64,000 nt of DNA from Galbitalea sp036499165 (lineage in GTDB: Bacteria > Actinomycetota > Actinomycetes > Actinomycetales > Microbacteriaceae), in contig DASYEE010000041.1 of the NCBI GenBank assembly GCA_036499165.1, forward strand, positions 1 through 64,000, given 5' to 3'. Under the pieces are notes generated by a model. The model saw nothing but the letters and a program-made list of their open reading frames with translations, was not told the DNA's origin and searched no databases. Below are positions 1 to 7,527 of this stretch, in pieces. The translations under genes were made by a program, and so were the position numbers. The first letter of the stretch is position 1, and every line of letters starts with the position of its first letter.

Positions 1-9
1 ACGCCAGCC

Positions 10-87
10 TGGCGCGGATTTCGAGCGGCTCCGAATCGACTCAAAAGCCATCGCTTACACGGCCCCGTCCATCCAAAATCCGCGCCA
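10..87. repeat. 12-bp inverted repeat, long spacer
   Basis: TGGCGCGGATTT at 10-21 is the exact reverse complement of AAATCCGCGCCA at 76-87, with 54 bases between. It lies downstream of the RIO kinase terminator and outside any gene in the window. A tRNA-like reading was considered and dropped because no T-arm or D-arm can be drawn. The function is unknown. Confidence 0.5.
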
Positions 88-131
88 ACAAAGCAAAAGT
101 CGGGACATCGTCTATCAACGATGTCCCGACT
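88..131 (-). terminator. Rho-independent terminator of the RIO kinase gene
   Basis: A perfect 14-bp stem is formed by AGTCGGGACATCGT (98-111) and ACGATGTCCCGACT (118-131) with a 6-base loop. Read on the minus strand it is followed by a T-rich tract (TTTTGCTTTG, 97-88), the classic intrinsic terminator layout. The TGA stop codon of the kinase gene lies inside the loop, so the last codons of the gene form one arm of the stem. Confidence 0.85.
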
Positions 132-1014
132 CATCACATACGTCCTCGGCGTCGCACTCGACCCCCTGTCGCGCGAACCAGTCGCAGACGTTCACACAGT
201 CGCGGTGCAAAAACTCCATGCCGCTCGGGTTACTGATGACTTCGACCACCTGGGGGAGGTCGATGACGACTACCCGGTCCTCGTGGACGAGCAGGTTGTA
301 CGCGGACAGGTCGCCGTGCGCCAAACCCTCGCGGGCGAGTGCGCCAAGAATCGCGAGCACCTGGTCGTAGTACCCGCGCAGCTCATGGTGCGTGGTGCGC
401 ACCTGGGCCAGCCGTGGTGCTGCGACGCTGCCGGTGCCGATGAACTCCATCAGGATCTCGGTGCCGTGAACCTGCACCGGATACGGCACGGGTACGCCGA
501 TTTCGTGCAGCCGGCACAGCGCCTCGAACTCGGCGAACGCCCACCGCCCGGCCGAGACCGTGCGACCGTATGCCGTGCCGCGAGCGGCGGCGCGGGTGTC
601 CCGGGTATTTCGCATCCGCCGGCCCTCCGAGTATCGCGACGACCGGTGGAAGTCGCTGTTGTCCGCGCCGCGATAGCGCTTGGCGGCGAGGACGCTCGAC
701 TGGCTGGCGTCCCCCGGCACGGCGCGCTCGATCAGGAACAGGTCGGCTTCTTTGCCCGTCTTAACGATCCCGAGCTCGGTGTCGAAGGCCGACGCAGATG
801 TGACGAGCCAGGTCGGCCAGGGCTTTGGTCCGCGCGACGTCGGCGTCACCGCGGTCCAGGTCGACCAGCGCTGGTTCTCGCCGGGTTCAAGGCCCGAAAA
901 TGCCGGGACGTCGCTAAACCGGCCGGAAAGGGTGACGTTTTCATAGAACCGCGAGTCGTCGCGTGGAACAGCGGATGAAGAGGATCCAAAAGCTGACGAA
1001 TCAAAAGAAGACAA
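115..1014 (-). CDS. RIO-type (RIO1-like) serine/threonine protein kinase
   Basis: This encodes a 299-residue atypical protein kinase of the RIO family. Visible hallmarks are a GKEADLFL nucleotide-loop segment, an AAKRYRG strand carrying the ATP-anchoring lysine, the catalytic-loop motif HGDLSAYNLL, and the metal-binding segment VIDLPQVVE followed by HRDCVNVCDWF, as in RIO1-like proteins. Bacterial RIO proteins are soluble and their substrates are largely unknown. The chosen start is TTG at 1014 with a GGAG about 10 bases upstream. No ATG is available before the kinase core, and the serine-rich first 20 residues are probably disordered. A short leader ORF in the same frame lies upstream, and the gene ends in its own terminator stem. 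The family call is firm; the role is unknown. Confidence 0.85.
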   Translation of the reverse strand: MSSFDSSAFGSSSSAVPRDDSRFYENVTLSGRFSDVPAFSGLEPGENQRWSTWTAVTPTSRGPKPWPTWLVTSASAFDTELGIVKTGKEADLFLIERAVPGDASQSSVLAAKRYRGADNSDFHRSSRYSEGRRMRNTRDTRAAARGTAYGRTVSAGRWAFAEFEALCRLHEIGVPVPYPVQVHGTEILMEFIGTGSVAAPRLAQVRTTHHELRGYYDQVLAILGALAREGLAHGDLSAYNLLVHEDRVVVIDLPQVVEVISNPSGMEFLHRDCVNVCDWFARQGVECDAEDVCDESGHR

Positions 1015-1059
1015 GGTAAGTGAACTCCGAAGTGAGGGAGGTCGCTCGGCGCCAGAATG

Positions 1060-1125
1060 TCAGGCGAGCCTTGTGGCGACCTCGAAGGATGAAGGGATGA
1101 AGGAGCGCACGACAAAAACAGTCAT
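1060..1125 (-). CDS. short leader ORF (21 aa) before the RIO kinase
   Basis: An ATG at 1125 follows a perfect AAGGAGG ribosome binding site (1139-1133 on the minus strand) with 7 bases of spacing. It opens a 21-residue peptide (MTVFVVRSFIPSSF...) ending in TGA at 1062-1060. The ORF is in the same frame as the RIO kinase, and this TGA is the only in-frame stop separating the two. It could be a regulatory leader peptide, a small protein, or the original start of the kinase gene cut by a nonsense change. I do not recognise the peptide. Its ribosome binding site is stronger than that of the kinase itself. Confidence 0.45.
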   Translation of the reverse strand: MTVFVVRSFIPSSFEVATRLA

Positions 1126-1195
1126 GGTCCGGCCTCCTTCCTTCTGCTCGTAATCGGTGGTCACCAAGACAATACCTTCGGGTTCGCCCGGGTGA

Positions 1196-2425
1196 CTAGG
1201 GCCGTGGCAGAACTGTGACATTCAGTTCGGCCGCGAGCGACGCGGCCAGGTCACCCCAGTTCATGACCTGGATTTCGCCCAGCCCCTGCCACGCGGCGAT
1301 CTCGCGCAGCAGTTGTGCCGTGCGAGCCTCGACGTCAACACCCGGGGCATCCGTCTCCCGCCACGCTGACTGCACGCGAAGCACCCGGTTCTGTCGGTCG
1401 CTCTTCAGGTCGATGCGGCCGACGATTCGGTCGTCGATGAGCAGCGGCAGCGTGTAATAGCCGAAAATCCGCTTCGGCGCCGGTGTGTAGATCTCGATTC
1501 GGTAGTGGAAGCCGAACATGCGCAGCGCTCGTTCGCGCTCCCACACCACGGGGTCGAAGGGGGACAGGAGCGCCGTCGCCTCGATGCTGCGGGGGATTCG
1601 GACATCCGGATGGACGAAGGCGGGCACGGGCCTCGTCCCCTGCTGCCAGCCCTCGACAGTGGCGGGGAGCAGCCTGCCCTCCTCCACGAGTTCGGCGATG
1701 ATTGCGGCCGCTGGGGTCTTCTTGATCCGGTAGTAGTCGCCGAGATCGCCGACCGTGCCAATGCCGTGCGCGATGGCCGCCTTCTCGATGAGGATCTTCA
1801 TGGCGTCGTGCGCCGAATACTCCTCGCCGAGGAGGGCGGCCGGCATAACCTGCTCGGTGAGCCCGTATGTGCGCTCGAACCGGGTGCGCCCGGCCGTCAC
1901 CACCTCGCCCATCTCGAACAGGTACTCGAGCCCGAGCTTGACGTCAGACCACTCCCACCAGCCGCCACGGCGGCGATTGGCGTCGTGCTCGATGGTGCTC
2001 GCTGCCTGCGGACCTTTTGCGGCCAGCTCGGCACGCAGCCAGTCGAGCATGCCGCTGTTGGCATGGATCCAGCTGGTGGGGTCGTCGTGGTACTTCCGCC
2101 GACTGCGCTCCATTCGCCAGCGCCACAGCGGCCAGGTCTCCAGCGGAATCAGCGCGGCGACGTGTGCCCAGTACTCCGTGTATCTCGCCTTGCGCCCAAA
2201 GGTGAGCCGGTCGAGATCTGCCTTGTCGTACGCGCCAAGACGCGCGAAGACAGGCAGGTAGTGACTGCGCTCGAACACGTTGACCGAGTCGAGTTGAAGC
2301 ACGCCGAGCCGGTGCGCGAGAAGGTCGAGCTGGCGAATGCCGACCGACGCTGGACGCTTCTGCCCGAAACCCTGCGCGCCGAGCGCGATACGCCTGGCCT
2401 GGGCGGGCGAAATCGTGAGACTCAT
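1196..2425 (-). CDS. YcaQ/AlkX-like winged-helix DNA glycosylase
   Basis: This 409-residue protein belongs to the HTH_42 (YcaQ/AlkZ) family of DNA glycosylases that remove bulky alkylated bases and unhook interstrand crosslinks. The family's catalytic Q-x-D motif is present as QLD at residues 44-46, within VLQLDSVNVFERSHYLPVF; the AlkZ branch has Q-x-Q instead, so this fits the AlkX/YcaQ branch. Conserved tracts such as YTEYWAHVA and RRGGWWEWSDVKLGLEYLFEMGEV also match. Length is normal for the family. The ATG at 2425 is preceded by TAGGGT 8 bases upstream and GGAGG very close to the start. It lies 51 bases after the HAD hydrolase on the same strand and may be co-transcribed. Confidence 0.85.
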   Translation of the reverse strand: MSLTISPAQARRIALGAQGFGQKRPASVGIRQLDLLAHRLGVLQLDSVNVFERSHYLPVFARLGAYDKADLDRLTFGRKARYTEYWAHVAALIPLETWPLWRWRMERSRRKYHDDPTSWIHANSGMLDWLRAELAAKGPQAASTIEHDANRRRGGWWEWSDVKLGLEYLFEMGEVVTAGRTRFERTYGLTEQVMPAALLGEEYSAHDAMKILIEKAAIAHGIGTVGDLGDYYRIKKTPAAAIIAELVEEGRLLPATVEGWQQGTRPVPAFVHPDVRIPRSIEATALLSPFDPVVWERERALRMFGFHYRIEIYTPAPKRIFGYYTLPLLIDDRIVGRIDLKSDRQNRVLRVQSAWRETDAPGVDVEARTAQLLREIAAWQGLGEIQVMNWGDLAASLAAELNVTVLPRP

Positions 2426-2476
2426 CGCCTCCGACCCTATCCGGAGCCGGCGACACCTCGAGCGGAGGGTTCTGCG

Positions 2477-3151
2477 CTACTCCCGCGTCTCGTCGAGCAT
2501 CGGCAGGTCTGCGACGCTCGAGAGGATGTGGTGGTGCGGATACGCCTCCAGCGCCTGTCGCGAGAGCTGGCCGGTGAGCACGCCCACCCCGATGACTCCG
2601 GCGTTGTGGGCTGCCTGCAGGTCCACGATCGTGTCGCCGGCGGCAAGCACGCGGCGCACGTCGATGACGCCGGTCTTCTCCATGGCTCGGTGGATGAGGT
2701 ACGGAGCCGGGCGACCGGCTGGCACATCTGAGGTGGTGACCACGGCATCCAACATCCCGCCGACCTTCCAGCCGAGCGAGTCGAGCAGGGGCGCAGCAAC
2801 GACGTCGTCGAATCCGGTCGTGAGTGCGACGGCGATTCCGCGGTTCCGCAGCTGCTCGAGGGCCTTCGCGACACCGGGAAGCGCAACGGGTGGCCTCGAC
2901 CGGTAGGACGCAGCGAGGATGGCGCGGAACCGGTCGAACGCCGCCGCGACCCGCTGGTCGGTCGCCTCTTCGCCACCGAGTCGCATGAGCGCGGTGATCG
3001 CTGCGACCTTGTCCGTGCCCATCCACTGCTGGAGGTCTGCTTCCGCGACGCTCGCGCCGGTTTCTTCGACCGCCTCGGCCAGCGCCACATAAACGGATCC
3101 GTGATCGTCGATCGTTGTTCCGGCCATGTCTAGCGCTACGAGGTCAATCAC
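2477..3151 (-). CDS. phosphonatase-like HAD hydrolase (PhnX-like)
   Basis: This HAD-superfamily hydrolase of about 224 residues resembles phosphonoacetaldehyde hydrolase (PhnX) and the phosphonatase-like family TIGR03351. The nucleophile motif is DMAGTT near the N-terminus. A cap-domain segment WMGTDK places a lysine at the same spacing after MG as the Schiff-base lysine of PhnX. The motifs TTGF and AAGDTIVDLQAA supply the remaining HAD residues. The expected reaction is C-P bond cleavage of phosphonoacetaldehyde to acetaldehyde and phosphate. It is divergent from the FAD oxidoreductase and ABC importer, which is the known setting for this family. Start is ambiguous: GTG at 3151 begins just before the motif, while GTG at 3169 is also in frame, and neither has a clear ribosome binding site. 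Confidence 0.8.
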   Translation of the reverse strand: MIDLVALDMAGTTIDDHGSVYVALAEAVEETGASVAEADLQQWMGTDKVAAITALMRLGGEEATDQRVAAAFDRFRAILAASYRSRPPVALPGVAKALEQLRNRGIAVALTTGFDDVVAAPLLDSLGWKVGGMLDAVVTTSDVPAGRPAPYLIHRAMEKTGVIDVRRVLAAGDTIVDLQAAHNAGVIGVGVLTGQLSRQALEAYPHHHILSSVADLPMLDETRE

Positions 3152-3179
3152 CGCGCCAGCCAACAACACCGACGCGAAC

Positions 3180-3201
3180 GGCAGGTGAACATCGATCGAA
3201 C
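3180..3201 (-). promoter_or_regulatory. PHO-box-like 11-bp direct repeat
   Basis: On the minus strand two contiguous 11-base units read GTTCGATCGAT (3201-3191) and GTTCACCTGCC (3190-3180). The second matches the Streptomyces PhoP direct-repeat consensus (G G/T T C A Y Y Y R G/C G) at about 10 of 11 positions; the first matches about 7. The site sits in the divergent promoter between the PhnX-like hydrolase and the FAD oxidoreductase, where phosphate-starvation control would make sense. PhoP binding is inferred. Confidence 0.4.
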
Positions 3202-3253
3202 ATCCAGCCGGTCGGCTTGCCGGTCGAAACGGCGGGAAGCATAGTTGCTGCTC

Positions 3254-4426
3254 ATGAACTCACGCAGGTACCTGGTCGAGACCGACGTCCTGGTCGTCGG
3301 GGCGGGCATCGCCGGTCTTGCCCACGCGTCCGCGGCGCTCGCGAGGGGCTTGAGTGTCACCGTCATCGACCGCGATGCGAAGGCCGTCGGCGCGAGCGTT
3401 CGCAATTTCGGGCACGCCTGCGTCACGGCGCAGTCCGGTGAGTTGCTCGACCTCGCACTTGTTGCCCGGGAGAAGTGGCTGGAGCACGGCGCGAAGGCAG
3501 GGTTTTTCTCGATCGAGTCCGGTGCGCTGACCCTCGCGCGGAGCGCCGCGGAATTGGCCGTGCTCGACGAGCTGTCGGGATCGCGCGAGACCGGGCAGGT
3601 AAAGATGCTGACGGCGGCCGAGACTCGTCGTTACCTGCCTGCGGACGCCGATCCGGCCATCCTGGGCGGGGCACTGCTGCGCGACGACCTTCGCGTGGAT
3701 CCACGGGAGGCCGTCGGTGCCATCGCCTCGTGGCTGGCCGAGCAGCCGGGGATGCGCTTCCTCTGGCAAACCGCCTACCAGGGCGGCGAAGGGGGCATCG
3801 CGCACACGTCACGGGGCGATATCCGCGCCGAGCGGACGATCGTCTGCGTCGGTCACGACCTCGACTACCTGTTTCCCGAGCTCGCGGCCGAGCACGAGGT
3901 CGAGCGGTGCGGCCTGCAGATGGCGAGAATCGCGCCTCCGGCCGGATATCGCCTGTCGCCCGCCGTCCTCACCGGCACGTCGATGCTGCGGTACCCCGCG
4001 TTCGCTGAGACGGATGCCGCGGGGGAGCTCACACGGGAGATCGCTGAGACCGCGCCAGAACTGGTGGACACGGTCGCCAACATCATGTTCACCCAGCGAC
4101 CTGACGGCTCGATCATCGTCGGCGACAGCCACCGCTACGCGACCACGATGGATCCGTTCCTCGCCGAGCCGACCAGCGACATCCTGCTCGAGAACATCAC
4201 GCGGATCCTTGGAATCCGCGATCTGCGGGTGCTCGAGCGCTGGCAGGGCATCTACGCGTCGAGCCCGCAGCATCCATACCTTCTGGCCACCCCGGTGCCG
4301 GGAGTGACCACCGCTATCGTCACATCCGGGGTCGGAATGACGATCTCGTTCGGTCTCGCCGGGAAGACGTTCGAAGAATCCGCCCTCGCGTTGCCATCCG
4401 TTAACCCAGAAAGCGTCATCGCGTAA
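3254..4426 (+). CDS. FAD-dependent amine oxidoreductase of the phosphonate locus (TIGR03364-like)
   Basis: This is a DAO-fold FAD oxidoreductase of 390 residues. The dinucleotide-binding motif VLVVGAGIAGLAHA lies close to the N-terminus, followed by VIDRD, the acidic residue that binds the FAD ribose, and SVRNFGH. It resembles TIGR03364, a family encoded next to PhnX-like hydrolases and AEP importers and proposed to oxidise aminoethylphosphonate or its N-methyl derivative to phosphonoacetaldehyde, replacing the transaminase PhnW. No phnW is present here. ATG at 3254 was chosen; an in-frame TTG at 3245 sits 5 bases after GGGAAG and cannot be excluded. The gene heads a plus-strand cluster with the importer. 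The exact substrate is inferred from context. Confidence 0.78.
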   Translation: MNSRRYLVETDVLVVGAGIAGLAHASAALARGLSVTVIDRDAKAVGASVRNFGHACVTAQSGELLDLALVAREKWLEHGAKAGFFSIESGALTLARSAAELAVLDELSGSRETGQVKMLTAAETRRYLPADADPAILGGALLRDDLRVDPREAVGAIASWLAEQPGMRFLWQTAYQGGEGGIAHTSRGDIRAERTIVCVGHDLDYLFPELAAEHEVERCGLQMARIAPPAGYRLSPAVLTGTSMLRYPAFAETDAAGELTREIAETAPELVDTVANIMFTQRPDGSIIVGDSHRYATTMDPFLAEPTSDILLENITRILGIRDLRVLERWQGIYASSPQHPYLLATPVPGVTTAIVTSGVGMTISFGLAGKTFEESALALPSVNPESVIA

Positions 4427-4521
4427 CTCTGCGGAGGGAGGCTTCCCTGCGATGCCACCCCCGGTATCCGATAGTCCACCCCACAGCGTGGGCGACCGGG
4501 TGCGGTGTCATGGAGGATCAC

Positions 4522-5676
4522 TTGATTACAAAGCGTCATGTCGCCGGCATCGCACTCATTGCTGCCGCCGCGATCTCGCTCAGCGCGTGTGCATCCGGCA
4601 GCTCCAGCGCCGGCAGCTCATCGACCATCAGCAAGGCCAAGGCCGAGACTGCAACGAGCGCGTCAGCGTTCGGTGGCATGAAGGGGCTCGTCGCGGCAGC
4701 AAACGCCGAGGGCCAGCTCAACGTCATCACTCTTCCCCCGTCGTGGGCAAACTACGGAAAGATCATCGCCGGCTTCGAGAAGAAGTACCCGAAGATCAAG
4801 ATCAACTCCGCCAACCCGAACGGCTCGAGCGCCGACGAGGTCTCCGCAGCCAACTCGCTGAAGGGCCAGTCAACCGCCCCAGACGTCTTCGATATCGGAA
4901 CCGCCGTTCTCGACCAGAACCTCGACCTCGTCGCACCGTACAAGGTGTCGAACTGGGCAGACATCCCGGCAGACTTCAAGGATGCCTCTGGCAAGTGGTA
5001 CTACGACTACACCGGCCTCATGTCGGTCGGCTACGACTCGAGCAAGATCACGACGGCTCCTACGTCACTGAACGACCTCCTCGGTGCCGACTACAAGGGC
5101 AAGGTCGCCATCAAGGGCGATCCGACCCAGGCCAACGAGGCTGCAAGCGCGGTGTACCTCGCAGCGCTCCAGAACGGTGGATCGGCCGACAACATCCAGC
5201 CAGGCATCGACTTCTTCCACAGCCTGAAGAGCGACGGCAACTTCCTGAAGGTGCTCCCGACGCAGGCGACCGTCAACTCGGGTGAGACCCCGGTTGTGCT
5301 GCAGTGGTCGTACAACAACCTGGCGTGGGGACCGGCCGGTGGCACCAGCGGCACGAACCCCAACTGGAAGACCGTGGTCCTGCCCGGCACCGCGCTCGGC
5401 AGCTACTACAACCAGGCCATCAACGTGAACGCGCCGAACCCGGCCGCTGCTCGCCTCTGGGAGGAGTACATCTACAGCCCCGAGGTGCAGAACCTGTACC
5501 TCGCCTCTGGCGCGTACCCGGCAACCCTGGCTGCGATGACCACGAACGGGACCGTCGACGCGGCGACCCTGAAGACGGTCGGTGCTGCTCCTGCCAACTT
5601 CGTGCAGCTGAGCGCAGACCAGGCGACGGCCGCTGCGAAGCTCCTGTCGACCAAGTGGGCTGCGGCGATCAAGTAG
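4522..5676 (+). CDS. ABC importer substrate-binding lipoprotein, probable 2-aminoethylphosphonate
   Basis: This 384-residue extracellular solute-binding protein belongs to the iron(III)/AEP-type periplasmic binding family. TTG at 4522 is the preferred start because GGAGG at 4512-4516 lies 5 bases before it. That start gives a textbook lipoprotein signal: MITKR, a hydrophobic stretch, then the lipobox LSAC with the lipidated cysteine at residue 23. An upstream ATG at 4510 overlaps this ribosome binding site. A low-complexity Ser/Ala linker follows the cysteine. Substrate is inferred from the neighbours: permeases and ATPase downstream, FAD oxidoreductase and PhnX-like hydrolase upstream. It lies 95 bases after the oxidoreductase, a gap that may carry its own promoter. 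Confidence 0.8.
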   Translation: MITKRHVAGIALIAAAAISLSACASGSSSAGSSSTISKAKAETATSASAFGGMKGLVAAANAEGQLNVITLPPSWANYGKIIAGFEKKYPKIKINSANPNGSSADEVSAANSLKGQSTAPDVFDIGTAVLDQNLDLVAPYKVSNWADIPADFKDASGKWYYDYTGLMSVGYDSSKITTAPTSLNDLLGADYKGKVAIKGDPTQANEAASAVYLAALQNGGSADNIQPGIDFFHSLKSDGNFLKVLPTQATVNSGETPVVLQWSYNNLAWGPAGGTSGTNPNWKTVVLPGTALGSYYNQAINVNAPNPAAARLWEEYIYSPEVQNLYLASGAYPATLAAMTTNGTVDAATLKTVGAAPANFVQLSADQATAAAKLLSTKWAAAIK

Positions 5677-5719
5677 TCGCCCGACTACCGGTCAACGGAC
5701 ACACCAAAGAAATCCCCTG

Positions 5720-6643
5720 ATGACTGCCGCAGTTACGACAGCGCCAGCCACCACCACGCGCGGCGCCGGGAAGACCTCCCGGCGCCGCAGCGCGGTATGG
5801 CTTGGGCTCACACCGTTCGCGCTCTACGTCCTGCTGTTCCTCGCGATCCCCGCGGTGCTCGCCGTCGGCAGTGGGTTCTTCAGCTCGGCAGGTGCCTTCA
5901 CCTTCGACAACTTCAGCGCACTGGCTGACCCGGTGATCACGGGCGACCTCGTCGCCACGATCGAGCTGTCGGTTGTGACGGCGGTCATCGGCGCCGTTCT
6001 CGGCGCCATCATCTGCTTTGCCCTGCTTGGCACGAAGCCGGATGGCTGGCTTCGCACCGCGATCGATTCCGCATCGAGCGTCCTCGCCCAATTCGGTGGC
6101 GTGATGCTCGCCTTCGCGTTCGTCGCGACGATTGGCCAGCAGGGGCTCATCACCGCGTGGCTGACGACCACATTCGGCTGGACGGACAACCCGTTCGTGG
6201 TCTTCAACAACAACGGGCCGCTGCTCTACCAGGTCGCAGGCCTCACCATTCCATACGTCTACTTCCAGGTTCCGCTCATGGTGATCGTCTTCATGCCGGC
6301 CATGGAAGGCCTCAAAGCGACGTGGGGCGAGGCGAATGCCACTCTCGGCGGAACTCGCTTCACGTATTGGACACGCATCGCGATGCCGATTCTCGCGCCG
6401 GCGTTCTTCGGCAGCGTGATCCTGCTCTTTGCAAACTCGTTCTCCTCGTACGCGACGGCCGCGGCGTTGATCAGCCAGGGCGGCATTCTTCCGCTCGATA
6501 TCAAGGGAGCACTCACCAGTGAAACCGTCATCGGCAAGGCGAATGAAGCCGGCGTGCTCGCTCTCGCGATGGTTGTCGTGATGATCGTGGTCATGGTCGG
6601 ATACTCGTTCCTCGACCGTCGCGCATCGAGGTGGCGCTCGTGA
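5720..6643 (+). CDS. ABC importer permease subunit 1 (AEP-type)
   Basis: This 307-residue integral membrane protein is of the binding-protein-dependent permease family (BPD_transp_1). About six membrane segments can be seen between residues 30 and 300. The EAA loop that contacts the ATPase is visible as EGLKATWGEANATLGGTR near residue 195. It starts 43 bases after the binding-protein gene. Its last four bases (GTGA, 6640-6643) overlap the start of the second permease, indicating translational coupling. Together with that permease it should form the heterodimeric membrane channel. It corresponds to PhnU-type permeases by position; the substrate is inferred. Confidence 0.82.
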   Translation: MTAAVTTAPATTTRGAGKTSRRRSAVWLGLTPFALYVLLFLAIPAVLAVGSGFFSSAGAFTFDNFSALADPVITGDLVATIELSVVTAVIGAVLGAIICFALLGTKPDGWLRTAIDSASSVLAQFGGVMLAFAFVATIGQQGLITAWLTTTFGWTDNPFVVFNNNGPLLYQVAGLTIPYVYFQVPLMVIVFMPAMEGLKATWGEANATLGGTRFTYWTRIAMPILAPAFFGSVILLFANSFSSYATAAALISQGGILPLDIKGALTSETVIGKANEAGVLALAMVVVMIVVMVGYSFLDRRASRWRS

Positions 6644-7527
6644 GCCTCGAAGCCCAGGTGGCGCCCCGCGCGGGCAAGACTCCTCGCTATGGTGCCGAGC
6701 CGTCGAAGGCGATCCGCCGCGTCATCCTTATCGTCGCAGGCATTCTTTTCCTGATTCCTATCGGCGCGATGGTGCAGTTCACCCTGCGAATCGGGCAGCC
6801 GGCACCGGGGCAGGCGCAGCCGCTCGGCTTCCAGCACTACCTCGACATCTTCAACCCGGCGAACGAACTGACCTACGACCAACTCTTCCAGGGCATCCAG
6901 AACTCGGTCGTCATCGCGCTGTTCACCGTTGTCATTGTGCTGGTGCTGCTGCTTCCAACGATGATCCTCGTCGAGCTGAAGTTTCCCCAGCTGCGCAAGG
7001 TGCTCGAATTCATCTGCCTCGTGCCGATCACGATTCCCTCCGTCGTGCTCGTGGTCGGATTCATCCCGGTGTATTCCACGGTCGCGCAGATCTTCGGAAG
7101 CACCCCGTACACGCTGGCCTTCGGCATCGGGGTCATTGTGCTCCCGTACGCCTATCGTCCGATTGCGGCCAACCTCGCGGGTGTCGACGTCACGACCCTG
7201 AGCGAAGCAAGCCGGTCACTCGGCGCGGGCTGGGGCAACGTGCTCTGGCGCGTGATCCTGCCGAACCTGCGCCGCGGCATTCTTTCTGCCGTCTTCATCA
7301 CGATCGCGGTGGTGCTCGGCGAGTACACGATCGCGTCGTTCCTCAGCCAGAACACGTTCCAGACCGCGCTCGCTCTCCTCGAGCAGCAGGACCCGTACGT
7401 GGCCGTCATCTTTGCGCTCCTCGCCCTGATCTTCGCGTTCGTCCTCCTTGTCGTCATCGGCCGTTTCGGTTCGGTGCGACGCACCCGTCGCGCTCCTCGC
7501 CCCCGAAAGGCACCGGTAAACCCATGA
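6640..7527 (+). CDS. ABC importer permease subunit 2 (AEP-type)
   Basis: This is a 295-residue membrane permease with about six transmembrane segments. Its EAA-like loop is LSEASRSLGAGWGNVLWRV near residue 195. GTG at 6640 is chosen because it overlaps the upstream stop as GTGA and is preceded by GAGGTGG at good spacing; an in-frame GTG at 6631 lies inside that ribosome binding site. Its own stop overlaps the ATG of the ATPase gene (ATGA, 7524-7527), so the three transporter genes are tightly coupled. The product pairs with the preceding permease. Confidence 0.82.
   Translation: MSLEAQVAPRAGKTPRYGAEPSKAIRRVILIVAGILFLIPIGAMVQFTLRIGQPAPGQAQPLGFQHYLDIFNPANELTYDQLFQGIQNSVVIALFTVVIVLVLLLPTMILVELKFPQLRKVLEFICLVPITIPSVVLVVGFIPVYSTVAQIFGSTPYTLAFGIGVIVLPYAYRPIAANLAGVDVTTLSEASRSLGAGWGNVLWRVILPNLRRGILSAVFITIAVVLGEYTIASFLSQNTFQTALALLEQQDPYVAVIFALLALIFAFVLLVVIGRFGSVRRTRRAPRPRKAPVNP

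Noticed and set aside
10..87. tRNA-like reading of the 12-bp inverted repeat near the window start
   Set aside because: The stem is too long for an acceptor arm and no D-arm, anticodon arm or TTCRANY T-loop is found in either strand.
1505..2731. 408-codon plus-strand frame across the YcaQ-like and HAD genes
   Set aside because: It crosses two well-supported minus-strand genes and shows no domain.
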